A stretch of 64,000 bases of DNA from Bacteroidetes bacterium HGW-Bacteroidetes-5 (GTDB taxonomy: Bacteria; Bacteroidota; Bacteroidia; Bacteroidales; UBA932). The stretch lies in assembly GCA_002842515.1 (NCBI GenBank), contig PHDC01000001.1, forward strand, positions 558,001-622,000, given 5' to 3'. Positions 43,013-52,724 of this stretch are shown here, piece by piece. Position numbers and translations under genes: made by a program. The notes beneath the pieces are model-generated. The model had not been told where the DNA came from and searched no databases. It saw only the letters and a list, made by a program, of their open reading frames with translations. Position 1 is the stretch's first letter; each line of letters begins with the position of its first letter.

Positions 43013-44500
43013 ATGGATAATTTTTTCAATATATCATACTGCTCGGACAGATACCAGTACACTATGGGAAAAACCTTTTTTGACAAAGGGTTTCAAAACA
43101 AAAGAGCTGTCTTCAATCTTTTTTACAGAAGTGCCCCGGATAAAAACAACTGGGCTGTGGTGAGCGGCATTGAGGAGGCTGTAAAAATGATATCCGGTTT
43201 GGGTAGTGCAGATGAACCTTTTTTTGAGAGGTTCTTGCCCGGAGAGGAGTACAGAGAGTACCGGAGATACCTCTCCCAAATGAAATTTACCGGAAGCGTA
43301 TATGCTATGCAGGAGGGTGAGATTGCTTTTCCCACCCAACCCATAATTACGGTTGAGGGGCCACTGATTGAGGCTCAACTTCTTGAGACACCTCTTTTAT
43401 CAATAATGAATCACCAGATGGCAATTGCCACAAAGGCGTCCCGCGTCACCAGGTCTACCAATAAACCTGTAAGTGAATTCGGTTCCAGAAGAGCACACGG
43501 ACCCTGGGCAGCTGTTTACGGAGCTAAGGCTGCCATCATCGGAGGGTGTCTTAACTCATCCAACATAATCACCGGTGATATTTTCAATATTGACTCAACC
43601 GGCACAATGGCACACAGCTTTATAAATGTATTCGGCTGCACAATCGCCGGAGAGCTGGAGGCGTTCAATACATACATAAAGAGCCACTACGGAGAACCTC
43701 TGGTACTTCTGGTAGACACATACGACACTTTAAGGTGTGGATTAAAAAATGCAATCCGAGCCTATCTGGATAACGGAGTTGACGATAGCTACACCAACAG
43801 CTATGGCATTAGGCTGGATAGCGGAGACCTTGCATATCTATCATCGGTTTGCAGAGAGGAGCTGGACAGAGCGGGGCTTAAAAGATGTAAGATATTTGCA
43901 ACCAACTCACTGGACGAATATATTATTGCAGAACTTGAGCGTCAGAATGCTAAAATTGACGCATATGGAGTAGGTGATGCCATTGCCACAAGCAAACACA
44001 ACCCCTGCTTTGGGAATGTATATAAGTTAGTTGAGATTGATAATGAGCCGGTCCTAAAAAGATCCGAGGATAAAAGCAAAGCTATTAACCCGGGATTTCA
44101 GATTACCTACCGGATAATTCGAAATGGTATGTTCAAGGCAGATATTACCTGTCTCAGAGGTGACTCTCTCTCAAAAAAAATTGAGAACAGGGAGTTTATA
44201 ACTATCCGCGATGAGTTTGACGACACAAAAGCAACATCATTTGAGAAAGACAGCTATGACTTTAAACCTCTTCAGAGTCTCATAATAAAAGATGGAGAGG
44301 TGGTGTTGGTTCGTAAACCTATTCAACAAAGACGAGAGTATTATCTACACAACCTTGGATCACTGAACGAAACGCAGAAGAGATTAATAAACCCTCACTA
44401 CTATAAAGTGGACATTTCAGATGACCTTTATGATTTGAAAAACAACCTTATAAACTCTCTTGTAAAAGAGATTAAAGATTTTTATGATACCAAACAATAA
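43013..44500 (+). CDS. pncB: Nicotinate phosphoribosyltransferase
   Basis: This is a 495-residue type II-like NAPRTase. It has the N-terminal DRYQYTMGKTFFDKG, the FGSRRAHGP loop for substrate binding, a central GITGDIFN-like stretch, the DSGDLAYLS phosphate site (about 263-271) and GVGDAIATS (about 321-329). It makes nicotinate mononucleotide from nicotinate and PRPP, feeding NadD (29.7 kb). A TACCTTTG box (42981-42988) may be its promoter. It overlaps the nicotinamidase gene by 17 bases, giving a two-gene NAD salvage operon. Confidence 0.93.
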   Translation: MDNFFNISYCSDRYQYTMGKTFFDKGFQNKRAVFNLFYRSAPDKNNWAVVSGIEEAVKMISGLGSADEPFFERFLPGEEYREYRRYLSQMKFTGSVYAMQEGEIAFPTQPIITVEGPLIEAQLLETPLLSIMNHQMAIATKASRVTRSTNKPVSEFGSRRAHGPWAAVYGAKAAIIGGCLNSSNIITGDIFNIDSTGTMAHSFINVFGCTIAGELEAFNTYIKSHYGEPLVLLVDTYDTLRCGLKNAIRAYLDNGVDDSYTNSYGIRLDSGDLAYLSSVCREELDRAGLKRCKIFATNSLDEYIIAELERQNAKIDAYGVGDAIATSKHNPCFGNVYKLVEIDNEPVLKRSEDKSKAINPGFQITYRIIRNGMFKADITCLRGDSLSKKIENREFITIRDEFDDTKATSFEKDSYDFKPLQSLIIKDGEVVLVRKPIQQRREYYLHNLGSLNETQKRLINPHYYKVDISDDLYDLKNNLINSLVKEIKDFYDTKQ

Positions 44501-45068
44501 AAAAAGAGCACACCTGGTCGTAGATATGTTATACGACTTTATTAACGGATCTCTGGCCTGCCAAAATTCATTTAATGCAGTTAAGAGGAGCATAGAGTAT
44601 ATTAATGAGAATCCGGATCAAATTGTGGTATATATTGCAGATTCACACCCTCGTAACCACTGTTCCTTTATCGAAAACGGTGGTATTTGGCCTCCTCACT
44701 GCATAGTTGGCACCAAGGGGCATCAGGTTCACGAAGATTTTTATAAACTGGTAATCCGGCCACAGAGCAGGCCGAACAAACTAAACATTCTTCGAAAAGG
44801 GGAGAACCCTTCTCAGGAGCAGTACTCCGGCTTTGAGGCAAAATCTCGTTTTGCTGTTAAGTTGGGAGAGTTCCTCATATCTGAGGGGGTTTCAGAGGTA
44901 GTTATAAGTGGTATTGCCACAGAGTATTGTGTAAAAGAGACCGCAATTGATCTGCTGGCTGCCGGGTTCATCGTATATGTTGTTAAAGATGCTCTCTCAT
45001 ATGTAGATGAAAAGGGACATTTAGAGACAATAGATGAGCTCTTGAAACGAGGTGTAAATTTTATCTGA
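44484..45068 (+). CDS. pncA: Nicotinamidase
   Basis: The 194-residue isochorismatase-fold hydrolase has the catalytic triad Asp14 (VVDMLYDF), Lys105 (LRKGENP) and Cys149 (ATEYCVKET). Metal ligands are Asp53, His55 and His72. It converts nicotinamide to nicotinate, the substrate of the phosphoribosyltransferase encoded just upstream. The 17-base overlap between the two genes supports this over other isochorismatase-family activities. Confidence 0.9.
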   Translation: MIPNNKKRAHLVVDMLYDFINGSLACQNSFNAVKRSIEYINENPDQIVVYIADSHPRNHCSFIENGGIWPPHCIVGTKGHQVHEDFYKLVIRPQSRPNKLNILRKGENPSQEQYSGFEAKSRFAVKLGEFLISEGVSEVVISGIATEYCVKETAIDLLAAGFIVYVVKDALSYVDEKGHLETIDELLKRGVNFI

Positions 45069-45113
45069 CAACATTTCCCACACAAAAACCTAACCCTGTT
45101 AACACTTAATTTT

Positions 45114-46088
45114 ATGGTATATATAGGACTTGATCTAGGCGGTACAAAAATCTCGGGGGCACTATTCACAGAGAATAATACAATGCTGTTAAGCGAAACC
45201 CTCTATCTGGAGGGTAGGGTTGGTGACGAAGTTGCAGAGCAGATCTTTACTCTTTGCGATAACCTTCTTTTTAAAGGGTCAATCGGGAGTGACCACAAAA
45301 AGAGTATAGGTATTTGTGTCCCAGGAATTGCATACTCAAAGAGTGGCAATGTATGGGCTCCAAACATCCCCGGCTGGGAGAACTACCCACTTAGAGAGAG
45401 ACTTTTTGATCGTTTTCCCAACTCTACGGTTATGGTAGAGAGTGACCGAACCTGTTATATTTTGGGAGAGGTGAGCCAGGGAGTCGCAAAAGGGTGCGAG
45501 AATGCGGTTTTTATTGCAGTTGGTACGGGAATTGGTGCCGGTATCCTAATTGACGGAAGGGTTCTCCACGGTGCATCCGATATTGTGGGGGCTACAGGAT
45601 GGATGGCACTAAAGCCACCCTATAATAAAGAGTGGGACAGTTGCGGCTGCTTTGAGAGTCACGCATCCGGTAGCGGAATTGCAACCCGGGCAAAAATGAT
45701 ATTATCAAGCAGAGTTTCTCAGGGAACCTACAATGGCCATCTTTCAAAATACCCTATAGACTCTATCACCGCATATGAAGTTTTTGCCGCTTTAAAGAGT
45801 GGTGACCCAATTGCCAAGGAGGTGCTGGATACTGCAATAGAGATGTGGGGAATGGCTGCTGCCAATTTTGTAAGTCTGTTCAACCCGGAGATGATAATCT
45901 TTGGAGGGGGAGTCTTTGGCCCTGCAGCTTCATTTATAGATGAAATCTACACGGAGGCAAAAAAATGGGCTCAGCCCATAGCAATTAATCAATGCCGCTT
46001 TGCCGTTACTTCGCTGCCGGAGAGTGCCGGTCTATACGGAGCCGGGGCAATAGCCAGAATTGGATATATCAACAGCAACAAAATATAA
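45114..46088 (+). CDS. ROK family sugar kinase
   Basis: The 324-residue ROK protein begins IGLDLGGTKISGALF (ATP site) and has GTGIGAGIL (about 141-149) for the second phosphate loop. The ROK zinc site is altered: CGCFESHASG keeps two cysteines of the usual CxCGxxGCxE, and the His of the GH motif is replaced by Trp (GATGWMALK). There is no N-terminal helix-turn-helix, so it is a kinase rather than a repressor. The substrate may be glucose, an N-acetyl sugar or a similar hexose. It heads a group with an MFS transporter and a SIS protein. Confidence 0.85.
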   Translation: MVYIGLDLGGTKISGALFTENNTMLLSETLYLEGRVGDEVAEQIFTLCDNLLFKGSIGSDHKKSIGICVPGIAYSKSGNVWAPNIPGWENYPLRERLFDRFPNSTVMVESDRTCYILGEVSQGVAKGCENAVFIAVGTGIGAGILIDGRVLHGASDIVGATGWMALKPPYNKEWDSCGCFESHASGSGIATRAKMILSSRVSQGTYNGHLSKYPIDSITAYEVFAALKSGDPIAKEVLDTAIEMWGMAAANFVSLFNPEMIIFGGGVFGPAASFIDEIYTEAKKWAQPIAINQCRFAVTSLPESAGLYGAGAIARIGYINSNKI

Positions 46089-46113
46089 ACACCAGACCCT
46101 TAAAAAATTATAT

Positions 46114-47280
46114 ATGGAAAAAGAGATAAAAAAACCCTTCGTACTTGCTGCCGGATTTACGGGGATGATCTTCTTTGGCGTTGCATTTGTGATTATGGGC
46201 GCTGTCCTCCCCTCCCTTATTAAAAAATTTGCCCTGGACACATCTGCAGCCTCTACCCTTGCAGGATTACTTCCGTTAGGTGTGCTGCTGGGCTCACTGC
46301 TTTTTGGCCCTGTAATAGACCGTTTCGGATACAAATGGCTCATTATCTCTTCCAGTATTGTAACTATTTCTGGCTTGCAGATGCTGGCTTTTGTAGATGG
46401 AATTACGATGGTCCGCTTCTCAATCTTCCTTATAGGGTTTGGAGGAGGAGTTCTTAATGGTCTCACAAATGCTCTGGTTTCAGACATCTCTTCCGATAGA
46501 GAGAGAGCCTCCAATCTCAGTATCCTGGGGGTCTTCTACACTGTGGGGGCAATTGCAATTCCGCTTCTGTTTGCAACCCTCTCAAAAAATATCCCGTACA
46601 CCTCAATAATTAGCGGAGCAGGAGTCATAATGTACATCTGCGTACTCTATTTTACAATGGTAACCTTTCCAAAAGCGAAGTTCAAACAGGGGTTCCCTAT
46701 TGGTAAAATAATATCGATGGCAAAAGAGCCCGCAATACTTCTGCTCAGTTTTACTCTCTTTTTCCAAAGCGGCCTTGAGGGTATTAGTAATAACTGGATT
46801 CCTACCTATCTTGAGAGCGAAGCGGGAGTTGACCCACAACAAGCTATGCTGGCCCTTACATCAATAATAGTGGGAATTGGAGTGGGCAGGCTTGTATTGG
46901 GTGTGCTGCTGAGAGTTCTGTCAAAAACTCTTATTCTCATTATCAGTATGGTAATCTCTGCTTTGGGAATTACTATTATTACACTAATCCCCGGTTTTGC
47001 CACAGCTCTGGCGGGTACTTTTATGATGGGTCTGGGGTTCGCGTCTACCTTCCCAATAATTTTAGGTGAGATTGGACAAAAATACAAAGAGATATCCGGA
47101 AGTGCCTTTAGCTTTGCGCTGGTAATAGCCCTTACCGGCAACACTCTTATTAACCTGTTGGTCGGGGTTGTATCTCTGGGTAGTTTCCATCTGATAGTTG
47201 TCGGCTCTGCTGCTGCAATCATTATACTCTACCTGACCAACCTCTCCTTAACGAACAGAAAAATTACTTTTAATAAATAA
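46114..47280 (+). CDS. MFS transporter, probably for a sugar
   Basis: From the ATG at 46114 the product has 388 residues and 12 predicted helices. An upstream start at 46060 overlaps the kinase gene and was not used. The MFS loop motif is seen as GPVIDRFGYKWLI (about 63-75). The fold resembles the FucP-like and simple-sugar symporters of Bacteroidota. Lying 25 bases after a ROK kinase and 14 bases before a SIS-domain protein, it probably imports the hexose or amino sugar that these enzymes process. Confidence 0.85.
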   Translation: MEKEIKKPFVLAAGFTGMIFFGVAFVIMGAVLPSLIKKFALDTSAASTLAGLLPLGVLLGSLLFGPVIDRFGYKWLIISSSIVTISGLQMLAFVDGITMVRFSIFLIGFGGGVLNGLTNALVSDISSDRERASNLSILGVFYTVGAIAIPLLFATLSKNIPYTSIISGAGVIMYICVLYFTMVTFPKAKFKQGFPIGKIISMAKEPAILLLSFTLFFQSGLEGISNNWIPTYLESEAGVDPQQAMLALTSIIVGIGVGRLVLGVLLRVLSKTLILIISMVISALGITIITLIPGFATALAGTFMMGLGFASTFPIILGEIGQKYKEISGSAFSFALVIALTGNTLINLLVGVVSLGSFHLIVVGSAAAIIILYLTNLSLTNRKITFNK

Positions 47281-47294
47281 CACCAAAAAAAATT

Positions 47295-48056
47295 ATGTTA
47301 GCACTTGATTGGTTAAAAAACGCAAGGGATGTGATGTCCCGTATTGAAGAGAGTCAACTCGAAAACATTAAAAAGGCCGCCACATTAATGGCAGATTCTA
47401 TAGAGCAGGGCAGATGGGTACACACCTTTGGTTGCGGACACGCCACTATCCCGGTTGAGGAGATGTATCCCCGAATTGGTGGTTTTGTGGGTTTTCACCC
47501 TATAGTTGAGCTTCCCCTCACCTTCTTTACAAAGATTACCGGAGAGATGGGAATCCATCAGTTCCTTTTTCTGGAGAGAGCAGAGGGTTATGGCAATGCC
47601 ATTATGAAGTCATACAACTTTGACAGCAGAGATACAATGTGGATCTTCTCCCATACCGGAATCAATAATGTCAATATTGATGTAGCATTGAAGGCGAAGG
47701 AGCTGGGAATGAAAGTTATTGTTTTTGGATCTGCAGCTGAATCTGCCGATAAAAAGACAAGACACTCTTGCGGAAAGACTCTTTTTCAGATTGCAGACCT
47801 GGTTGTTGACTCCTGTGCACCACTTGTAGATGCAAGTGTTCCGTTAAAAAACCACATAGACAAAGTGGGTCCGGTTTCAACTCTTGCTTTTATAACTTTG
47901 GTATGGATGACAGTTACTACAACAGCCGAAATTCTTGCAGATAGAGGGGTTAAGCTCTATATTCACCCATCACATAATGTGCCGGGAGATACTACTGCTC
48001 ACGACAGACTGGACTCCTGTATTGCAGAGTACAAGAGTAGGGTTGCAGGGGTATAG
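47295..48056 (+). CDS. SIS-domain sugar isomerase-like protein (UPF0309-like)
   Basis: The 253-residue product has a SIS fold for phosphosugar binding, with TFGCGHATIPVEEMYPRIGG (about 37-56), an SHTGINNVNIDVALKAKELG stretch (around 117-136) and HNVPGD near the end. This pattern is that of UPF0309 proteins, which are encoded with sugar kinases and transporters. It probably handles a phosphorylated (amino) sugar as isomerase, lyase or etherase. It is the last gene of the ROK-MFS-SIS group. The exact reaction is unknown. Confidence 0.8.
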   Translation: MLALDWLKNARDVMSRIEESQLENIKKAATLMADSIEQGRWVHTFGCGHATIPVEEMYPRIGGFVGFHPIVELPLTFFTKITGEMGIHQFLFLERAEGYGNAIMKSYNFDSRDTMWIFSHTGINNVNIDVALKAKELGMKVIVFGSAAESADKKTRHSCGKTLFQIADLVVDSCAPLVDASVPLKNHIDKVGPVSTLAFITLVWMTVTTTAEILADRGVKLYIHPSHNVPGDTTAHDRLDSCIAEYKSRVAGV

Positions 48057-48090
48057 CCTGCTCCCAAACTTATTATTGGAATAATTTTTG

Positions 48091-48098
48091 TATGTTTG
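48091..48098 (+). promoter_or_regulatory. -7 promoter element for the porin gene
   Basis: TATGTTTG matches TAnnTTTG and is only 9 bases before the ATG at 48108. The leader would then be very short, or translation starts at the later ATG at 48144. Confidence 0.45.
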
Positions 48099-48107
48099 CG
48101 GGTTGTT

Positions 48108-50300
48108 ATGAGCAGACATAGAGACAATTTGAGAAGTTTTATAATGGGCATTACGGCTTTTACAGCCGTAATGCTCTTGTACATACCTGCTCAATCCCGC
48201 GACTATTGGGTAACAACTTCAATAGCCGATACTCTTAAACAAAAGTCCGACACACTTACTAAGCAGACAGATACATCAAAAATAGTATCTGACTCTACTC
48301 TTCTCTCGGCAAAGGAGCTTAAATTACAGGCCAAAGAGGCTAGATACAAAGAGAGGGTTAAAGAGAGGGAGATCAAAGACAGCATAAAGGCGGTTAAGGA
48401 CAGCATTCGCTGGTCGGTACCCAGAATGTTGGACACATATATAGTAGACGACTCTCTTAAATACAAAAGACTCATTACCTGGAATCAGGATAGCTATCTA
48501 AATAAGATAACTTTTGTTAGTCCTGACACCACCTACAGGGAAAACTTTAATGACTATACCTTTATGAGGAGAGATGTGGGAGCTGCCTATCTCGGTGTTG
48601 CCGGCTCTGCAACTCAGCTTCATAACTATTTTGAAAGAGAGAAGCTGGATATTTTTGAGCCTTTTGAACCATATCTGGTATATAGCAACACACCGTCAAA
48701 TCTTCGTTTCTACAACGTAAAAACCCCCTATACAGAGTTTGGCTACTGGGGAACTCTTTTTGCCAACAGAGAGAAAGAGGAGAGCAATATTAAAATCCTT
48801 CACTCTCAAAACCTCTCGCCCGCATTCAATATAACCTTCTCATATCATAGATTCGGCGGAAAAGGTCTTCTCGGAAGAGAGTCTACAGACAACAGGACAC
48901 TTGCACTCTACGCAAACTATCTGGGAAGAAGATATGTAATGCACTCCGGGTTTATCTCTCAAAGTGTTAAGAGGGAGGAGAATGGAGGAATTATTGATGA
49001 CACAATGGTAACAGATACCACTGTAGAAGACTCAAAAACACTTGAATACAGATTGGAATCTGCAGATAACCTCCTTAAAAGAAAAACTTTTTTTCTAACC
49101 CACTCCTATGGAATACCAATCAGGATATTTAAGAGTGATACCCTCAAATCGGGAGAGGGAACAACTACATACTTTGGACACTCATTTGAATACTCCACAT
49201 ACAGCAAGAAGTACACAGACGAAATTGGTCTAACCGATTCTATTGCAAGAGCGTTATACAACAATATGTTCTTAATGTCCCCGACAACTACATACGACTC
49301 AATCCGGGTCAATAACATAGATAACCGGTTTTTTATAAGGCTTCAACCCTGGGCAAAAGAGGCTATAATCTCCAGGTTAGATGGTGGTATTGGATACCAG
49401 ATTCTTGGCATCTATAACTTCCGCCCGGAATTTTACATCAGCAATAAATCTAACGTTGTACATAACAATGTCTATCTCTATTTTGGTGCTGATGGTAACT
49501 TTCGTAAATATTTCCGCTGGGATGCATTTGCCCGTTACTACCTATCCGGTTATTATGCAAACAATTTTATGTTGGATGCAAAAGCCGGTTTATCATTATA
49601 TCCGCACAAAGAGGGCATTCACTTAACAGGCAGATTCCTGTTGGAGAATAGAAGAGCAAGTTGGTTTTCCAACTCATACTACTCAAACCACTATAGTTGG
49701 GAGAGTAACTTTTCCAATATAACAGAGACTAAGATTGAGGGTCATCTTAAAATGCCCAAATATCAGTTAACTCTCTTTGCAGGATACTCATTAATAAACA
49801 ACCCAATTTACTATGGAATGCAGGGTATTGCGGCACAACATAATAGTTTGATTCGAATACTATCTGCCTACATTCAGAAAAATTTCACAATAGGATTTCT
49901 ACACCTGGATAACAGGGTACTATATCAGATGACCTCAAACAGTGAGGTATTCCCGCTACCGGCAATAAGTGCAAATCTAAGATATTATATGCAGTTCCAG
50001 CTTGTTAAGAATGTTCTTACAGCTCAGCTGGGTGCAGATATTACATTCCATAGTGAATACTACTCTCCGGCATACAGCCCTGCACTTGGCATATTCCACA
50101 ATCAGAACGACAGAAAAATCGGTAATTATCCCTATATAGATGCATTTGTCAACCTGCAGTGGAAAAGAACAAGCATATTTGTAAAATATGTCAATGCTAC
50201 CCAAGGGTGGCCCGATGGCGATTATTTCTCTGCACACCATTACATAAGGCCCGAAAAAGCCATTAAATTCGGTATACACTGGCCATTTTATGTAAAATAA
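48108..50300 (+). CDS. Putative outer-membrane porin (Porin_10 type)
   Basis: The ATG at 48108 gives 730 residues; a TTG at 48096 was not used. A signal peptide (about 1-29, ending PAQS) is followed by a charged low-complexity segment rich in Lys, Asp and Ser (about 35-90). A long beta-barrel follows with many alternating aromatic strands such as YPYIDAFVNLQWKRTSIFV broken over the end of the chain. This matches the Bacteroidota putative porin family. It likely forms an outer-membrane channel, substrate unknown. The next gene, a lytic transglycosylase, starts 11 bases later. Confidence 0.83.
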   Translation: MSRHRDNLRSFIMGITAFTAVMLLYIPAQSRDYWVTTSIADTLKQKSDTLTKQTDTSKIVSDSTLLSAKELKLQAKEARYKERVKEREIKDSIKAVKDSIRWSVPRMLDTYIVDDSLKYKRLITWNQDSYLNKITFVSPDTTYRENFNDYTFMRRDVGAAYLGVAGSATQLHNYFEREKLDIFEPFEPYLVYSNTPSNLRFYNVKTPYTEFGYWGTLFANREKEESNIKILHSQNLSPAFNITFSYHRFGGKGLLGRESTDNRTLALYANYLGRRYVMHSGFISQSVKREENGGIIDDTMVTDTTVEDSKTLEYRLESADNLLKRKTFFLTHSYGIPIRIFKSDTLKSGEGTTTYFGHSFEYSTYSKKYTDEIGLTDSIARALYNNMFLMSPTTTYDSIRVNNIDNRFFIRLQPWAKEAIISRLDGGIGYQILGIYNFRPEFYISNKSNVVHNNVYLYFGADGNFRKYFRWDAFARYYLSGYYANNFMLDAKAGLSLYPHKEGIHLTGRFLLENRRASWFSNSYYSNHYSWESNFSNITETKIEGHLKMPKYQLTLFAGYSLINNPIYYGMQGIAAQHNSLIRILSAYIQKNFTIGFLHLDNRVLYQMTSNSEVFPLPAISANLRYYMQFQLVKNVLTAQLGADITFHSEYYSPAYSPALGIFHNQNDRKIGNYPYIDAFVNLQWKRTSIFVKYVNATQGWPDGDYFSAHHYIRPEKAIKFGIHWPFYVK

Positions 50301-50311
50301 AAATCTGCCCT

Positions 50312-51370
50312 ATGAGGCTTATTTTAAAATACATATCAATCTTTGTTCTCCTGTTTGCTCTCATAATTATATCATCTACCAAAGAAGATATAATCACTGA
50401 CCGAGATCCCGTTATTCTTGAAGGAACAGAATTCAAAGCACTTATCAATATTCAAGGGGGTATCTTTCTCAAAAGCGGACACCCTGTTGGGTTTCACTTC
50501 GATCTTTTAAATCGCTTCTCAGAGCATCAAAGGTGCATTATAAAGATAAAACCTGTAACCGATTGCAATCCCTGGGAAGAGCTTGCGCTGGGGCGGGTAG
50601 ACATAGTAGTTGCAGATGCCGGTAGGGACACCATTCCCGACGACTACTCCCATCTGTTTATCTCTAGTCTTGAACTAAATGAGTTCGAGCAGGTTTGGGT
50701 TGTTACGAAAGAGAATTACAATCTGCTTCAAAATATGAACTACTGGTTCGGTTACTTTCAGAACTCAAAAGATTACAGAACCTTAGTCAATAATTATTAC
50801 AGAACTTATACCCGTGTAAATTTCACCGGCGGTGCGGTATCTAAACTCTCTCCATATGACTCAATTATTAAGAGTTACTCCTCATCAATCGGTTGGGACT
50901 GGAGGTTATTGGCATCCCTAATATACCAGGAGTCTAAGTTCTCAATGGGTGCCAAGTCCGGGAGAGGGGCTTACGGACTTATGCAGATACGCAGTGCAAC
51001 CGCAAAGCAGTTTGGAATTGAGAATATTTATGATCCCGAACAGAATATTAAAGCAGGGACCCTTATGATTAAAAGGCTGCTAAACCTATACAAATCCGAT
51101 GATATTGACTCTGTCAACAGAATAAAATTCGCTCTTGCCGCATATAATGCAGGTGAGGGAAGGGTAGATGATATCCGTAGACTGGCAGAGCATAAGGGTG
51201 CAAATCCAAATAACTGGGACAGCACAAAAATGATAATAACCCATATGAAAAACAGCGAAAAAATTCCGGATGGTATATTAAAGCTGGGAAATTTCAAGGG
51301 TACAGAGACTCTTAAATTTGTAGAAGAGGTTCTTGACAGATATGAGAATTACAAGGTTTTAGTGAGATAA
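50312..51370 (+). CDS. MltF-like lytic transglycosylase
   Basis: The 352-residue product has an N-terminal membrane anchor (about 1-22). A solute-binding-like domain follows (about 40-175, GHPVGFHFDLLNRFSE), then a C-terminal SLT domain with the catalytic Glu207 in YQESKFSMGAKSG, AYGLMQI (about 222-228) and AYNAGEG (about 282-288). This two-domain layout is that of MltF. It cleaves peptidoglycan glycan strands, forming anhydro-muropeptides that AnmK (8.9 kb) can recycle. It is downstream of the porin gene on the same strand. Confidence 0.88.
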   Translation: MRLILKYISIFVLLFALIIISSTKEDIITDRDPVILEGTEFKALINIQGGIFLKSGHPVGFHFDLLNRFSEHQRCIIKIKPVTDCNPWEELALGRVDIVVADAGRDTIPDDYSHLFISSLELNEFEQVWVVTKENYNLLQNMNYWFGYFQNSKDYRTLVNNYYRTYTRVNFTGGAVSKLSPYDSIIKSYSSSIGWDWRLLASLIYQESKFSMGAKSGRGAYGLMQIRSATAKQFGIENIYDPEQNIKAGTLMIKRLLNLYKSDDIDSVNRIKFALAAYNAGEGRVDDIRRLAEHKGANPNNWDSTKMIITHMKNSEKIPDGILKLGNFKGTETLKFVEEVLDRYENYKVLVR

Positions 51371-51385
51371 CCCCGGGCAGAGACT

Positions 51386-52624
51386 CTATTTCACCCTTAA
51401 TGTCTTTTCCGGGCTCACTTTTGCTATAAAGAAAGAGGGTATCATTAGAAGCAGAGTTATAAGAACCAGAGCTCCTGCGTTAAGAAATCCTATTTTAGTC
51501 CAGCTGATATAGATTGGAACGTGATCTACAAAGTAGTTTACAGGGTCAAGCGGTATGATTTCAAATCTCTTCTGAATTGAAGCTAAAATCAGGGCAATTA
51601 CATTACCTGTAACCATTCCTATAATAACCAAATAGAGAGCACGAATCAAGAAGACCTTGTGTATTCCCGAATCTTTCATACCTAATGCTTTAAGCAATCC
51701 AATCATAGAGATTTTCTCAAAAAGCAGAATCAGTAACCCCGATATCATATTGAAACCTGCGACCGAAAGCATAAGCAACATAACAACCAAAACATTAAAA
51801 TCCAGGAGTGTGAGCCAATCAAACAGATGAGGAAAGAGTTCGTCTACTCTTGTAACAAAAACAGAGTCATCTCCCTTTGAGTTATCAATTATAGCCTCAA
51901 CCAACGTAGAACTCCTCTTAATATCCGACCCTTTTTTAAGCTTAATCTCAATGCCGGAGAGCTCATTTTCATTCCATCCATTTACCGATTGTATTTGTGA
52001 AAGAGATGTTATTATCAGACTTTTGTCAATATCCTCCAGCTGAGCATTGTAAATACCGGTAAGGGTAAATTTCCGGATTTTTACATTGTTGTCTATAAAA
52101 TACAACATCAGCTCATCTCCAACTTTGAAATCCAGCATTTTGGCAAGCCGAAGCGAGATTAAAATCTCCCCCACAGAGAGTGTGTCAGACACATTTGGAA
52201 CTCTTCCCTGATGAATCACAGAGTTGAAGAAATCCCAGTTAAAGCTAGAGTCAACCCCTTTTACAAGAACACCCTGTATCTGATCTTCACTCTTAATTAT
52301 TGCAGAACGATATGCATATGGCTGTATTGATGATACCTCACGCATATCCTCAATCTCACCCAAAAAAGAGAGGTTGCGCTTTATGGGAAAAAGATTTGTA
52401 GTGCTCTCTGTACCCGGGCTATGAAGCAGAAGTTCACCCGAAAACCCTGCAGCTTTCTCTTTTATCTCCTTCTTAAAACCATCCGAAATTGAGATTGCCA
52501 AAACCATTACCATTATACTAACGGCAACGGATACTCCGGCTATAATTGCACTCCCCTTACCAAGCCCGCCCCTATGCGAGCCGTTACCCCACAATGTTTT
52601 TGCAATAAATAAATTTGTATTCAA
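51386..52624 (-). CDS. LolE/FtsX-like ABC transporter permease
   Basis: The 412-residue protein has four transmembrane helices (about 27-47, 278-302, 325-350, 380-403) and a large periplasmic domain between the first two. This is the MacB/FtsX permease layout and resembles LolC/LolE, which extract lipoproteins from the inner membrane. The N-terminal WGNGSHRGGLGKGSAII is typical of the Bacteroidota version. The ATPase partner (LolD) is not next to it. Lipoprotein sorting is the most likely role, but other MacB-type exports remain possible. Confidence 0.83.
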   Translation of the reverse strand: MNTNLFIAKTLWGNGSHRGGLGKGSAIIAGVSVAVSIMVMVLAISISDGFKKEIKEKAAGFSGELLLHSPGTESTTNLFPIKRNLSFLGEIEDMREVSSIQPYAYRSAIIKSEDQIQGVLVKGVDSSFNWDFFNSVIHQGRVPNVSDTLSVGEILISLRLAKMLDFKVGDELMLYFIDNNVKIRKFTLTGIYNAQLEDIDKSLIITSLSQIQSVNGWNENELSGIEIKLKKGSDIKRSSTLVEAIIDNSKGDDSVFVTRVDELFPHLFDWLTLLDFNVLVVMLLMLSVAGFNMISGLLILLFEKISMIGLLKALGMKDSGIHKVFLIRALYLVIIGMVTGNVIALILASIQKRFEIIPLDPVNYFVDHVPIYISWTKIGFLNAGALVLITLLLMIPSFFIAKVSPEKTLRVK

Positions 52625-52641
52625 TAATTAAAAAATATTAT

Positions 52642-52724
52642 TATATTTGCGTACTGTTAGTCATTACTTAACCTAATTACTTAACTTCGGCCTCTGTAAT
52701 CCAAAAGATTGCGGAGGTTTTTTT
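52642..52724 (+). ncRNA. Candidate small RNA (promoter plus terminator, no ORF)
   Basis: TATATTTG (52642-52649) fits the -7 box. A weak -33 TTTG lies 24 bases upstream (52614-52617). A strong intrinsic terminator follows: an 11-bp stem (52691-52701 with 52707-52717, two G-U pairs), loop CAAAA and seven Ts (52718-52724). No plus-strand gene ends here, and the hairpin lacks a T run on the minus strand, so it does not serve the neighbouring minus-strand genes. The predicted transcript is about 70 nt (from about 52655). No family is recognised. Confidence 0.5.

Noticed and set aside
46806..47222. Long minus-strand frame opposite the MFS transporter gene
   Set aside because: The composition follows the other strand, and it lacks any recognisable motif or start context.
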